A stretch of DNA of 64,000 nt, taken from contig JALDNG010000024.1 in assembly GCA_024349245.1 (NCBI GenBank), forward strand, positions 6,194,001 through 6,258,000. The letters run 5' to 3'. The notes beneath the pieces are model-generated. The model ran no database searches. It was not told where the DNA came from and worked only from the letters and a program-made list of their open reading frames with translations. This document shows, one piece after another, positions 23,250-35,940 of this stretch (its first letter is position 1; every line of letters starts with the position of its first letter). Source of the stretch: Neodontobutis hainanensis (Eukaryota; Chordata; Actinopteri; Gobiiformes; Odontobutidae). The position numbers were made by a program, and so were the translations under genes.

Positions 23250-24590
23250 TTGTAATCTCTTTCTATTGTTCTCCAAACTGTGACCACCAACAATAACAAT
23301 GATTCACAGCCTTGAGGTAGGATTTCTGAAGGGCACTGACTAAAAAGCTGCATCAATAACCAAAATGTCGTGGGGTTGTGGTGATAGGACACAGACAGAT
23401 GATGTGTCACTATGTGCTGTTGTAGAGCAAGGCTTTCTAGGATTATGAGGATGTGGTTTTATGTCTAGAAAACAACAATGTAAAAATGCAAATGTTTCTA
23501 TTATGTCTAGAAGTCATCCCTATCTATATTTCTTTTGGCATTAAAGCACACATAGTTTTGAAATATTAATATTATTAGTTTAATATTATGTTACAGAACC
23601 ATATAATCCTCTATGACTTCTCATGATCTACGACTGAGAATACTGTATGTATTCATGCCTTTCTTTATACTGTTTATTGAAGGGTTATTAAAGATGGTAA
23701 ACAGGTTATAAAACATTAACTTTAAAAGGGAAATGACTACCTGTTGCCTCCCGAGTAGTGTCCTTTCAAAAACACAGAGCTTTCTATGTCTTTGCTCTTA
23801 GCCAGTTTATTGTTAAATACTAAAAATGTAACATTAACAATTTATCGAGTGTTTACCATCAATTTGAGGCCTAATTTTGAAGCACTTGTAAATCCCAATT
23901 AAGGGCAAGTGTTTTGTAAGCTGGCCCTTATTCACTGCTGGGTGTTTTTCTGGGCATGTTGTCACATTTTGAGGCTGTCTGAGAAACGTTTGGAGCTGCT
24001 GACTGGGCAGCCCACACAGACCAGGTAAACAACGTTAGGAGAGTCTGGTTTGGAGCTTTGCTTTAATTATACACTGTCATCTGCTCAAATTAGGAAATAC
24101 TCTTTTCCTGTTGGCAGTGGCATTTCAATACAAACATGTTAATGATATTAAATAGTCGGTCTATAATTGGCTTATAAGTTTAAACTTTAAACAGATAGCT
24201 GATTTAATGTTGTTAAATGTTTAATACTTAGAAATACAAAATAGATGTTGCTATCTACTGTAAATAGAAAGGTGTGCATATTTGCAGCAGTTTTAATAAC
24301 AGCCATCATAAGAGCCTTACCCATGGCCAGAAAGTGTTTCTTTCTTTCAAAGACTTGCTTTGACAGACAGAACTCATAAAGTGGTGCTGAGTGAAGGGTA
24401 TATCCTGTTTATGTCTCTAATAAGCACTCCACTCAGATTCAGATTCATAGACAATATTTATTAGCCTTAGAGACTGATTCAAAAAGTACATTTAAGTGTT
24501 AATGACAGAAACATAAAAGAAATCAATCATGAAATGTGACTCAAATTGTTTTATTATTATTAGTATTTTTTTTTTATTATAATCATTGTT
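23250..24590. other. intergenic; no gene recognised
   Basis: Mostly AT-rich. At its right edge a (ttg)n tract (about 24588-24604) forms the 3' end and stop region of the minus-strand gene at 24598-25263. Confidence 0.45.
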
Positions 24591-24597
24591 GTTGTTG

Positions 24598-25263
24598 TTA
24601 TTGTTGCTTCAACTTTCTGTCCATTCCTGAGCCGCCTTCTTCTTCTTCTTCTTCATCCTCCTCATCCTCCTCCTCAGATGCCATCACTCTTGTCGAAGGG
24701 GCCTGGGTTGCCCGGAAGCGAGTGGCCGCTGAACGCTGAAACCTCAGTCTGCCCACTGCAGCCCCCGGGGCAGGCTGCTGTTGGTTGTTTAGTCCAGCTA
24801 CAGAGATCAGTTGCGCTTGTCCTGGAGTCAATAAGGCATTCTGTGGGTTTCCAACGGCTCCACCCTGTGGTAGCACAGCAAAAAACGTGAACGGTCCTCC
24901 CTGCACAGGCTGACCCACCTGCCCCTGTGGACCCACTCCACCTCCCACTGGCTGTCCCACAACAAACTGCCCTCCTTGTTGGACTGCTCCAAAAGGGATC
25001 AGCTGCTGTACAGGAGGCTGGCCTGCTTGGTTTCCGGCCTGTTGCAGAAATAGTGATCCACCCAATGGGACTAATTGTGCCACAATAGCCTGACCATTCA
25101 GTGGGACCCCATTCTGAGCCCCTGCATTTGCATTGTTTCCGCCTGCTGCTCCCCCATTATTTTTTCCTCCAGCTTTGGCAAGTGTCTCAGCACTGGCTGA
25201 GGTCAAACCTCCTTCCACCAGCACAGCCAAGCTCTGGAAGATAACCCATAGTATGCAGAACAT
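24598..25263 (-). CDS. single-exon Gln/Gly/Val-rich secreted protein with poly-Glu tail (SCPP-like)
   Basis: One uninterrupted frame of 221 residues (ATG at 25263, stop TAA at 24598-24600). Residues 1 to about 18 form a plausible signal peptide (MFCILWVIFQSLAVLVEG). An Asn/Gly/Ala-rich part follows, then repeated QLVPLGG, QLIPFGAVQQ and LLTPGQAQL motifs in a Gln/Gly/Pro/Val background, a basic Arg-rich stretch (GRLRFQRSAATRFRATQ), and a Glu/Asp run from a GAA/GAG/GAT repeat at about 24640-24675. The composition and position between a P/Q-rich SCPP and sparcl1 argue for an SCPP, but the lack of introns is unusual for the family. A TATA-like taaataaaag lies at about 25317-25327. An out-of-frame ATG at about 25299-25301 would be upstream if transcription starts farther out. 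An amelotin- or scpp5-like identity is possible but not supported. Confidence 0.65.
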   Translation of the reverse strand: MFCILWVIFQSLAVLVEGGLTSASAETLAKAGGKNNGGAAGGNNANAGAQNGVPLNGQAIVAQLVPLGGSLFLQQAGNQAGQPPVQQLIPFGAVQQGGQFVVGQPVGGGVGPQGQVGQPVQGGPFTFFAVLPQGGAVGNPQNALLTPGQAQLISVAGLNNQQQPAPGAAVGRLRFQRSAATRFRATQAPSTRVMASEEEDEEDEEEEEEGGSGMDRKLKQQ

Positions 25264-25329
25264 GATTTACCTGAGTGCACCAAACAGTCAACAGCATGAA
25301 GCTGCTTCCTTCTGTGCTTTTATTTAGTG

Positions 25330-26030
25330 TCAGAACTGATTATCACCAAGAAACATCCAATCAGAGTCCAGCACATTATCTCAAAACAACAGCTCACTAT
25401 AATCATCATGACTGTGCGCCTTGGCTATTTTTTGCTTTGTTGACTTACACAGAAACATTATTTTGGATTAAGTGGCCAACCTAAACCAAGCATTAGTGGC
25501 CAATGTCCTCTGATTGTTGTACAGGTCATACTTTAAAGTCATGGTACCACATGGAAAAATTACTATAACATCATATTACTGAAGAAACCGATTTTATTCA
25601 GGTGGTAGAGATACACAGATATACTATATAATTATGATTTACTGTTAGTTGGATTCGTTGAAGCATCACAAAACATATTTTACTGTCTACAAAGATTTAA
25701 TTAGAGCTCATGAGACAAAATACATAGAGACATTTACAGGCTTTGCTACAGGCATAAACAACACAGGGATTGATGTACACTATCTTGTGTCAATTGAATG
25801 AACTAACAGGCTAAACTACAAGGAGCATAAGTAAACTTGTCCCGAGTTTGGAATGCTTTTGACAATTCACAAAAAAAAAACTATTATCTGTATCTACATG
25901 TCTACAATGTATGTATGGTCTATAGCTTGACACACAGGGTGAGGGCAATAAACATACACTGTCCTCTGAGCAGGAGGTAAAGTGAGTTTGTTCCATCTGT
26001 ACTTAAAAGATGGGATGTGGTACAGAATGA
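25330..26030. other. 3' flank and probable 3'UTR of sparcl1
   Basis: No coding exon. The part next to 26034 is presumably the sparcl1 3' untranslated region on the minus strand. Confidence 0.45.
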
Positions 26031-26033
26031 AGC

Positions 26034-29000
26034 TCAAAAAAGCAAACTGGTATCCATGTCCTCTGTGGATGACATTAATGAATCAGGAATGTAATTAAAG
26101 ATGCCATTTTATTTGTAAATTTTGTAGAATTATTGATGGAATATTAATTATACCTTCTCTGATGCCAAAACAGGAAGTCCACTCTTTCAAGGACACCTGC
26201 TTGTCTTTGTCAGCGTCACACTCCTGAAAGAAGAGGGAGGTGCAGTGCTCCATTGGAACTAGAGGGACCCGAAGAGGGGCTAGCTCTGAGTGGGACAGCT
26301 GTCTGTTAAGTACAAACAAAAAGAAAAATATTGTAATACAGTCTTAGTTTCATGTCAGTATTAGTTTAATCTTTCCTAAGTGTCATGACATTATTATCAT
26401 TCTTGTATTTCGCCAAAAAAATATTTTATGCTGTTGCATTTATTTATAAGCCATAAGATAATTACATATGAATTATATAAAGTACCTGTCAGAGGGGTGT
26501 TGGTCCAGTTGAGCAAACTGCCAGTGTACAGGGTAGATGTACATGTTGTAGTTCTTCTCAAAGTCCTGTGCAAGCAGCTCCACAGTGTGATCTCCAGCAT
26601 GAAGACGTTTCTCATTCTCAAAGAGTTTCTTCACCTATAAACCCATGATATTCCTTTTCATTTGGGAGTTCAACAGAAATCTACAACCAGGTGGGATTAT
26701 TGCTAACAGACATTCACTGTTTTAATGGAAAAGCTTTAGGGGAGTATTATGATTGCACACTGTATGAAATACTTAGATTTACTCTGAAGTGCTGTTTAGG
26801 AGTGAGGAAGCCCGGTGTATTGGAGTCATGTTCAAAGAGCTGTAGCAATACATTTTTCAGCCAGTCCCTCATTCGCAGAGGAAACTGAACCAGCTCTGTG
26901 TCCAGACATTGAGGAATCACTGTGGGAGGCAGGATATTACATATGAGAACCTGTTGCCTAAATTAATTTACGTTATGTTTAGAATACCCACATTTGCATG
27001 ATCCAGTGTAGTCCAGATGAAGTCTATGTCCTTCCTTGGTGCCTTCTAAATTACATTTAGTAGCAAACAGTTCACATGATGTGTCATATGTTTTGTTGTT
27101 TGTCCCACAGACCTGCAGAAAAAAAAATCACATGGGCACCTCTTTGGAACTTTTTTGCAGGATAAAGACGTTTGGTCATTTAAAATACTTACATGGTCGA
27201 GCTCACTGACACTGGGGGGACATTCGGAGGCTACCTGACACACACAACTTGGCTTATTATCCGCATTCAGTTTACACGTTTTCCCACGTTTGCAGCGGAA
27301 GTTGTCACATGAATCTAGAAAAGAACATGTACACAGGAATGAACGTTTTTACATGTACCAAAACGTTTCTTTGTATGACTGTATGACTTTATAAAACCGG
27401 AGGGCTATAACCACTATACATCCCACACATTCCACTGTCATTCAAGTGTGTGCTGTGATTAAATTCCACCTAATCTCTCTCATTGACTGCTTAAACCTTT
27501 GGGGGGATGTGTTATGTTAGTGACTGTGAAGCAGAGTGCCACTATTCATGTGGGAGTTTGAGCTGGATGTGCTTGTCAGCAGATTCTGTGCTGAGATTGT
27601 TGGGACAGTGCATTAGTCAGTGTGGTCTAGGGTGCATGCAGCTGCAGAATTAAACCAACCAGCCAGGGCTTTGAGGTCATGTGTCACTCCAGACAGAGCT
27701 GCCCTGGAGCTGGGATAGAGGTCCACAGTGGCTCTGATCTGCACCGGATTTACTCCTACTAGAGGGCCCTAGAGAGACACAAATAATGTGTTGGTTCAGC
27801 AAAACACAAATACAAATAATGCATTTCTTACAATAATGATAATTACGGCTAGACAACTTGGCCACTAGTTAAAACTCCACTAAAATGCAGAAACAACTCC
27901 TGGTTTGACTTTGCGGCTGTATTGTTGCACGCAGGGTCCTATAGTACCTGAGAATCCTGGAAATGTATGTAGTGTTCTTTTCAAATTGAAATGAGAAAAC
28001 ATTATGATGTGTTTGTTACTAAACTCTGGACCACGTTTGAGCTGCAATAATGAGTGCACTTAGGCTTCATTTAATGCAGACTTATTCTCTAATTTAATAT
28101 AAAGTAGTTGGTTATTACTTTTGACCGTTGGTGTTATTCTTATTAACATTGCATTCAATTCATGGCAAAGGTGAGTTTGACACCATGTAGTTGATAAATA
28201 ATATTTCTAACCTTTTTATCGCTGATTAATTTTGTCGAGGGTAGGGTCTTTTCTTGTTCAAAAGTAATTGCATCCTAATCCATTTACAAGCATTTTAATG
28301 ATAGAATATGAGTACCTACAGTAAATTATATTCATTTACCATACAATATTGATATAGTTAAGTGACATATGCTGTACCCATTTCCCTGCCCTCTTCCTTT
28401 TGGTCTCGTGAACTACACTGTCAGTGCTGTTGCCCTCAGAGTTGGGAGGGTCCTGTTGACTCTGCTCTGTTTCCGTTTGGGCCTCGTCCCTCTGAGGAGA
28501 GTGCTTCCTCGCTCGGTGGTTCTTCTTTTGCTTCCTTGGCTTCTTCTTGCTTTGAATGCTGCTGTTGTTACCTTTTCCCTCCTCTTCTCCTTCCAATGTC
28601 ATGTCTTTCTCAGCCTCTGCAGCACTATCTTGTGAGACAATATCCACATTCTTGAGCTCCGTCTTGTCGTTCTCCTCAGATTTAGCCTGGTGGCTTTTGT
28701 CCAATTTCACATCTAGCAGCTTCAAATCCTCGCTGTGCATAGCTTCAGTGTTTTGTACGTCCTGTTCATAATCACCTACAACAGGCAGCGTTTTCTCATG
28801 GCTCCCCTCGTCTGATGCTTGAGCTGGTAGGATCTTTTCTGGTTGTGAGACACCACTGTCACCTGCATAGTCCAGATCAACTGGGATTTCCAATTCAGTG
28901 CTGCCGTCTGTCTCCTCAAACAAAGTTGCTTGCTCGGCCTGACTCTTCTGCTCAGTCTCCTTAACTGCTGTTTTCTCCACAATCTCCTTTACGTGATCTT

Positions 29001-29579
29001 CAGCATCTTTCACTATTTCTTCTTCTCTTTTCACCAACATTTTTGTGTCATCTGTATCAGATTCATGTAATTCTTTTGTGTCATCAGTGTCCTTCTTCAC
29101 CAGGGCCTCCAGTTCCTCCTCACTCACTAGGACCACACTGCTTTTTGTCTTACTCTTTGTGATTTTGGAGGATTCGTCTTCTTTGTTAGTGTTCTCCAGG
29201 GACCTTATTCCTTCATCTTCTTGCTCTTGGCTGTTGGCCTCATATGTGACTAAAGTGGGCAAGATCTGAGCCTTGTTGGTCTCCTCTGTCATGGCATCCT
29301 TATTTAGAAGAAAGAAATCATAAAATAACATTATGTTTCATTTTTAACACCATGCAATTGATTGCAAACTCATGCTCTACCTTTTCTTTGTCTCCGTGGG
29401 AAGCTTTGCGTAAAGCGTGATGCTTGACATGGGCTTTGCCTTTTACCTGCCAAGAATAGAAAAGAATTGGGATGAATTTTTGGTAGATATATATAATAAA
29501 ATGTTTGAATAAAATGCTTACTCACAGATGAGCCAAATGTTGCTGCCAGTAGGCAAATGAATATCAAGCAGGCCCTCAT
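26034..29579 (-). CDS. sparcl1: SPARC-like protein 1 (hevin)
   Basis: Ten coding exons on the minus strand, 618 residues: 29526-29579 (signal peptide MRACLIFICLLAATFGSS), 29381-29446, 28378-29298, 27660-27768, 27193-27314, 26992-27112, 26783-26919, 26486-26634, 26154-26302, 26034-26062. The 307-codon third exon is the long acidic Glu/Ser/Lys domain that separates SPARCL1 from SPARC. A follistatin-like domain follows (DSCDNFRCKRGKTC.., VCGTNNKTYDTSC.., GHRLHLDYTGSC). Then comes the collagen-binding extracellular calcium module (PLRMRDWLKNVL, FEKNYNMYIYPVHWQFAQLD) and an EF-hand (CDADKDKQVSLKEW) ending CFGIREEDMDTSLLF. Frame and phase close at every junction. SPARCL1 is an extracellular matrix glycoprotein, and its gene is the ancestor-type neighbour from which SCPPs arose. 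A noncoding first exon ends near 30439. Confidence 0.95.
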
Positions 29580-30559
29580 ATCTGAAAGATAAGGGTGAAT
29601 TGTAAAACCACAATTTAAACTAAAACTAACAACACCTTTTACTGGAATTCTGACAAGGACAATATTAACTTGGCAGGTCTTTCAAAGCTAAGTACATCTG
29701 TATGCTGCCAACACATCCATCAAAGCTTGGACTGTATGATTGGCCTCCTCCGTTGCCAAGGATACAGGCCTGTGAGATGCATCTCTCTGTGTGTCTCTCA
29801 AAAGTCACATTCAGAGCTAGAGTAAACATCAGAAGCTACCAGACTGGAAAGAAGTTGACTAAGTCCACAGAGTTTTTGTCCCACTGGGCGGAAACAAAGC
29901 AGACATTAGCGGCCCGTCCACCAGGACAATGCCACACTGGATTTACTGGTGCAGCCTCGTGGAACCAAAACAAGTGTAGGCGGTTAGGACTATGTAAGAA
30001 AGTTAAAATTAATAAAATGGGCAAATAGTGTTTGCAACTTTAAACCAAAATGATCAATTCTTTATTAAAACTTTTAATTTTATACAACCTATGAACTATA
30101 CACAAGGTTTATGGATGTAATTACTGGACAATATTTGAGATTCTTTTACTTTACATAGACATAGAAATACATACAATATCTCAATTGTATGAAATTTCAC
30201 TAAATAAATTTCTTGATTTCTTGAAAAAACTTGATTTTTAAAAAGTCAATAAGTTGAATAAAATTTACTAATGCCATCAAGTTTGGCAATGACCCACAGC
30301 AACACAACATAAAAAATTTAAGTATATTGCATTAAAGTTTACAAACATTTAATGGTACTTACTACGTAAGGTAGAACAAGTACCAGTCACTCACAGGTGT
30401 CCTAATTTATAAGTAAAAAGGAGTAATATTCTTGTTACCTGAGGCGGGCAGAAGCAGAGAAAACGAGAATCCCACTCAAATATCGGAATATGAGTGCGTC
30501 TGTGTCGAACCCGTGGAAATGTGCTTCTGTTTTTAAGACAGAGCCCACATTGTCCACAC

Positions 30560-33000
30560 AAACCTACATGTCATCGGGGCACACACACAGACACACACAC
30601 AGACTGCTGCAGCGCCACACTCATTCAGGAGGGTCTCCGTCTGTGCAGTTAGTGACATAGAAATAGAGAGATAGTGAAAATGTTTTTAAGGGACTCAACA
30701 GAGCAAATCAAAACAGTTCACTGGTGTGTGTTTATTTATTAATATAGTTTTGTCTTCTCTGCTGAATGACTATGACTCTATTAGTTTTACATTGAATCAA
30801 TAATGTTAAATGTGAGTTTGGCCACTAGATGTCACTCAATTACAAGATTGCCTCCAAAATGACATGCATGTGTTTTAATGTTCAGTGACATGGACTAATA
30901 AGTAACACATGGTTTTTGATTTATTAACTTTTACTGTCTTAACCTAAATCTTTTTCTCTCAATGTGTACAGTTTACATTTTTTCCAAAATTTTCTTCAGC
31001 CAAATCAGCAAATCAGCCAGTAGGCTAATGTAAAATTGTTGTTAAAGGTAAAGAACACCTTGATTCATAGGTAGATAGGTAATGTAAAAAAACACTTATG
31101 ACACAATAAAATCATTCACACTTAATGACACAGAAATGCAAAACACAATACAGATCCTAACTCTATTTAAATCCACTTATTGTGGATACTTATATAGAGT
31201 GGATAAGATAAAAGCAGCAGGCTTGACCAGGCCCCTTCCACCCCATCATCATATACACTGATTAAAGTCCATCAACAATAAATATAATAAAATAAAATAC
31301 TAAAATTTTCTTCTGGGCAGACAGGCTGAAAACAGAAGCATTTATAATATTATTTAAGACTTGTATTTAATGAAGACAGCATTCCGCGTATTTATAAACT
31401 TTTGAGTTTTGTAAGATTATTGAGAAACTTTTTTGTAGGTGACAAGGAAGAGGATAATGTCCTTTTCTCAAAAACAAGCCAAGATGGAACAGTTCATAAA
31501 CAAAATACTTTGTTTTGAACAAACAGGAGCAAGTATTTTCTAAAAATATTCTGAAACTTAAGGCAGAATGAACTTATACCGAAGACTTCAAAAACATGTT
31601 TGTCTTTCAGAGCATCCCCTCAGAACTGATGCAATGCCTCTTCCCTGAAGAAATAAGTTATGTGGCAGCTTTAGTTTTAGTTTAGTTTAGATTTAGTAAT
31701 TGAGAATCATTGTTCCTCACACTAGAATGGCAATTTCTATCATTTATTTGTGGTTTACTGGTATTCAGTGCTAGTTTTTTCTCTTTTTTTCCCTTTCTTA
31801 ATTATTATACAATATTTATACTGTTGACAACAACATTATCAACGTTGTGTTTGTTTTTATCACTGTGTGGTATCCTATAACCCAGCATTGGTTACAAGAG
31901 CCACAATGGGTGTTACTTTGAGATAAAAGATACCCAACCCTGTCATCAAACCTTTCAACAATAAGCATCCTAGTTAATAAATTATTTGATGTATTGTGTT
32001 TAAGTGTAAGACTTCATACTTGTTAGGAATGTTATTCAAAAGAAGTTGTGGAATTAGCAACATTAAGAATAAGCAAGAATCGAGATGGAAGTCAATCAAA
32101 TGTTGACTCACAATCCTTATTCCCTTAGGCCATGATGCAACAAATGTTTAGCAAAAAGCTTCTAAAAACTGAACTAACTTTTGGATGCAATGCCTGTTGA
32201 CTGCCGGTCTGTGTGTCACAAACAGGCATCAATCTTCATGGCTTCCGCCCTACTGTAAAGCTGAACCATCCTGCGCCTGGTAGCTGTGGTTTGGGCGAAC
32301 AGCTCCAGACTAGTGAATATCCACTCTAATTACATGTTTCTTTTTCATGGTGGAAATCAAATGTGAGGTTAAACAAAGAATTCTGTAACCTTATTTTAAG
32401 CCTGGCCATATATGGATTTCCCGGAAACAATTATGGTGTCTTTATTTAGACCTTTTACTGTACAAGCCCTATTTCCAAGACAAACTCTGGAAAACAGATT
32501 AGGGAATGTGTTTTTAGTCAGTTCATATATTTTATTACATCTGTGAGATGAATGCAGTTCACCTTAATAGAAAACAGTCTATGCGTCAGTAAAAAAAACA
32601 ATTTGAACAGGACACTACTTCACAAATAAAAATTTAAGCAGTCACTATACAAACAAGAAAACACGTAATTCCACCGGAAACAAGCATAACCCTGGCTGGC
32701 CCTCCTTTCCTCTCTGAGTGGGTGCGCTTGTTTTTTCAGCAGGCCACAAACCCTATGGTTGAGTATGCTAAACTATATTTCACGTAAGACGGGCAGGGGG
32801 TGGAGAAATTTTAGTGTGTGTGTGCATTTAAGTGCAATTACCGTTGTTTCATTGTGTGTTTGTTTTGAGCTCTTTCTAAGGGAAAAATACACCTTCTCGT
32901 GTTGGCAGGAGACAGACACCCGGAAGGAAATGATGCAAACATCTTTATGAGGATTACATATATACAGAAGGGCTTGGATTTCTTTGCAGCACAACCACAC
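30560..33000. other. intergenic between sparcl1 and the acidic SCPP
   Basis: Divergent upstream regions of the two genes. There is a short CA-rich tract at about 30579-30602. No gene or clear transposon recognised. Confidence 0.45.
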
Positions 33001-33218
33001 ACGAGCGCTGATGATTGACTGGCTTTTCGAACTTGACTCGGAAAAGAGACCTGTGTCATTACAGAAATATTATCACTGTTAAGTCTGGAATCATAGGACA
33101 AATAGAAAAGGTAATTTATGCTTTTTTATTTTTTTATTCATCATGTTCTGTGAAAAGTCGCCACTGACTTTACATTCACAGTTTTTGATTAGTAAGAGTA
33201 TGTTACGTGTTTTACAGG

Positions 33219-34980
33219 ATGAAGGCTATCATCGTATCTTTTTGCCTGATCTGTGCAGTTTATGCAATCCCTGTAAGTATTGTGCACTTTGACCTACAAA
33301 GAAAATTAAATAAGAATGTGTAAATAATCAAACAGAATACATTTTTGTAACATTTTTGTGCACGGCTTTTAAATGGACAGGCATAAGAATAGCTATTTTT
33401 TTGTAAAATATACAATTATGTGTTGTCCTCATTGAACTATTCCTCTTCTCACAGATTTCCTTCAATGTGGGTTCGGAATCGCATGAGCTAGACGTCAACT
33501 CAGTAAGTGATTTTTAAGAGCGAGCACTACTTCTTTAGTCGTTTAGAGTAAGCTCATGAAAGCAGAAACCTCTTTTGACACATATTGGTAAATCTTCTGA
33601 AAGCGATGCTACCAACAATAGCCGCGGTTTTGAAGCTGCAGTTTTATCAAATCACACAGACTATTGTTTACTATAATGTCTGGGTCTTTTCACAACAGTA
33701 TCCTGTTTGGGCAACAGTTGAAATGAATGGATCTTGTTTGGATGATGGATGATTGCAAAGATGGGGCACAATTGTATTTCCACAGCTACAAGGTATTATT
33801 ACGTTATGTGTTGTGGTTTTGACTAATTACATGTTATTACCTTTTTAGACGGAGAGTTTGTCGCTTTCACAATCATCTGAAAATGACACCTCAGAACTTC
33901 AGGTAATGTACCAACTATGAAAAAGAAAAAAAAATATTTTTTTTTGCACGAAAGTGAAATTGTTCTTTTTCTTATTACAGAGTTCAGAAGAAAGTATCTC
34001 AAATCAAGTAAGTCTCTGTTCCTTAATTATTTGTATGGGACAAATAAATGCCTTTTTATTGTGGGGACAACTTTTAAAGCAACTTTTTCAATAATTATTT
34101 TCAGAGTTCAGAGTCGGAATCATCGGAATCGTCAGAATCATCAGAATCTGAGTCAATGGACAATGTAAGTTAGAAACTGCTTTTTCATTTGTTTAATATT
34201 TCTTAGTGTTGATTAAAGATCTGTAAGTTCATGTTTGATATATGGCATTCAATCCTGGTCCATCAACTGGTGTTTTTGTAGTCATAAATCTTTTCTTGGT
34301 ATATTTTTTCAGCAGACTGATTTGTTGGTTGAAACTAGAGATGACAGCATGGGCAGTGAAGAGAACATTAGAAAGGTTTGTTATACTTACTTAAATACTA
34401 TTAGTCTACTCAACTTTAAATGTAAAGGTTGTAAAACTGACTTAAAAATAAGTCTTTATTTTCCATTTAGAGCTGGGTTCGGGTATTTGCAACAGTTGCA
34501 CGAGACCTGAGTGCAGAAGACAACAGCACAGAGGTGAAAGGTCAGCCAGAGTTGACGCGCAACAAAATAACAGAAAAGAACCCCACTCCGGCCCCCACCG
34601 TGAAGACTTTAAAACAGACAAAGGTAGCGTTGGTGGAGAAACCCACTGACAGCAGCGCCTCCAGCAGCGACAGTGCAGACAGCAGTGACAGCACAGCCCT
34701 CACAACTGCAGCCGCAGACAGCAGCCAGAGCCTCAGCAGCGAGAGCAACGAGACGTCTGAGGCCAGTGACAGCACGCAGAGCTCCGAGAGCGCAGAGGAC
34801 AGTGATGGCAGCGACAGCACAGAGCTGGGTCAGCTCAAAGTCAAGAACTGCGTGAACGGAACCCAGAGCTGTGAAAGTGAAGAATATTTTTTTCAGGACA
34901 TAGGAGATGACGCCCATTACTCCGTGGATAACCTTCTGGTGCCCGATGAGGATGACAGGGAGTTAAGCCTCAGGAGATGA
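33219..34980 (+). CDS. scpp1: acidic Ser/Asp/Glu-rich SCPP (scpp1-like)
   Basis: Seven phase-0 coding exons, 271 residues: 33219-33272 (signal peptide MKAIIVSFCLICAVYAIP), 33455-33502, 33849-33902, 33981-34007, 34105-34164, 34313-34375, 34471-34980. The early small exons are packed with S-x-E motifs (SSEESISNQ, SSESESSESSESSESES), ideal for Fam20C phosphorylation. The last exon is a long Ser/Asp/Thr-rich region ending with two Cys (KNCVNGTQSCESEE) and DEDDRELSLRR. A noncoding first exon ends near 33110, and AATAAA lies near 35203. It sits head to head with sparcl1, where bone/dentin-type acidic SCPPs occur. No RGD integrin motif is present, which argues against osteopontin (spp1) and for scpp1 or a derived spp1-like gene. 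It is expected to be a secreted Ca-binding matrix protein of bone or dentin. The symbol is tentative. Confidence 0.72.
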
Positions 34981-35263
34981 TGAGAATATTAAACCTTTCT
35001 ACTCCTATGAACTACAGCACAATTATACAGTATATGACCTGCCTGCAGACTTCAGAATGTCTTGTTTGCTCAGTCACTTGCTTCTGTATGTTATAGTATT
35101 GCCACAGTATGTTAACTTTGTCTAACTGCTCTTGTTATGGGATTTGATATTAATGATGACCCAAAATGATGTCAGATGTTGAACAATGAATGAACAATGA
35201 ACAATAAATGTTTGGGACTGTGTCTAATCAGTTATCACCGTTATGTCTCTCATCCCACGACGT

Positions 35264-35337
35264 GGCCGGTTAGCTCAGTTGGTTAGAGCGTGGTGCTAAT
35301 AACGCCAAGGTCGCGGGTTCGATCCCCGTACGGGCCA
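35264..35337 (+). tRNA. tRNA-Ile (anticodon AAT)
   Basis: A 74-nt cloverleaf. The acceptor stem ggccggt pairs with the 3' part ..acgggcc plus discriminator A. It has a D arm with agctcagttggttagagc (A box), an anticodon stem/loop tggtg-ctaataa-cgcca with AAT at 34-36, and a T arm with ggttcgatcc (B box). There is no intron. A T run follows (gagtttttt, 35341-35349), giving a pol III terminator. Confidence 0.95.
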
Positions 35338-35349
35338 GTGGAGTTTTTT
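35338..35349 (+). terminator. pol III terminator of tRNA-Ile
   Basis: Six T's follow the tRNA 3' end after a few bases, the usual RNA polymerase III stop. Confidence 0.75.
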
Positions 35350-35940
35350 CTTGACTAGACCCAGCTTATGTTTTTTGTCGTTTATGCCGTTCACTGATAA
35401 CCACAAGGTAACACCAAGCGTCATACTTTACTTAGATTGCTGTACATTGTCAGTGTCTGTTCGAGCGACAGTATGGTTACCTCCACTAGGTGGTGACAGA
35501 CAATTGATTTAAAAGTACATTTCAATATCGGATGGTTAGACAATTTAGGTGATATCCACCTTCTTTGTACAGTGATAGAAGTCACTTAAGGAGCTCCTGT
35601 TATTAGGCCTTTTTATGATACTGAACATCTCCTAGATCTAAAAGATCCTAGATCTGGCAAAGATACAGTCGGCCTATTTTTTGCTTTGAAGACAGAATTT
35701 TAAAGAGAATAAGTCAAACGTCCTGGTTAGTTATTCCAAAAATATTTAATAGAACATTTATACACTGACAGTGACATTTGACTTTGAATGCGCGACATCC
35801 AACTTAAAATAAAATTTCTTGTCTAGGACCAAAAATTCAAACCCACTAAATGAAAAATGAAAAAGTTGTGTATAGACGCACGCTTAACTGTAAAAAATGA
35901 CATATCACCATAACACAAACATCAGTTTCCAATCATACTT

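Noticed and set aside
25299..25301. upstream out-of-frame ATG before the single-exon gene
   Set aside because: Lies about 20-25 bases from the TATA-like box, so transcription probably starts at or after it; the in-frame ATG at 25263 has a signal peptide.
28362..28771. Ser/Leu-rich frames on the plus strand
   Set aside because: Antisense shadows of the acidic exon of sparcl1.
34542..34917. Leu/Ala-rich frames antisense to the acidic SCPP
   Set aside because: Shadows of the Ser/Asp codon-biased last exon.
34471..34980. calling the acidic SCPP osteopontin (spp1)
   Set aside because: No RGD motif or typical osteopontin N-terminus in any exon found.
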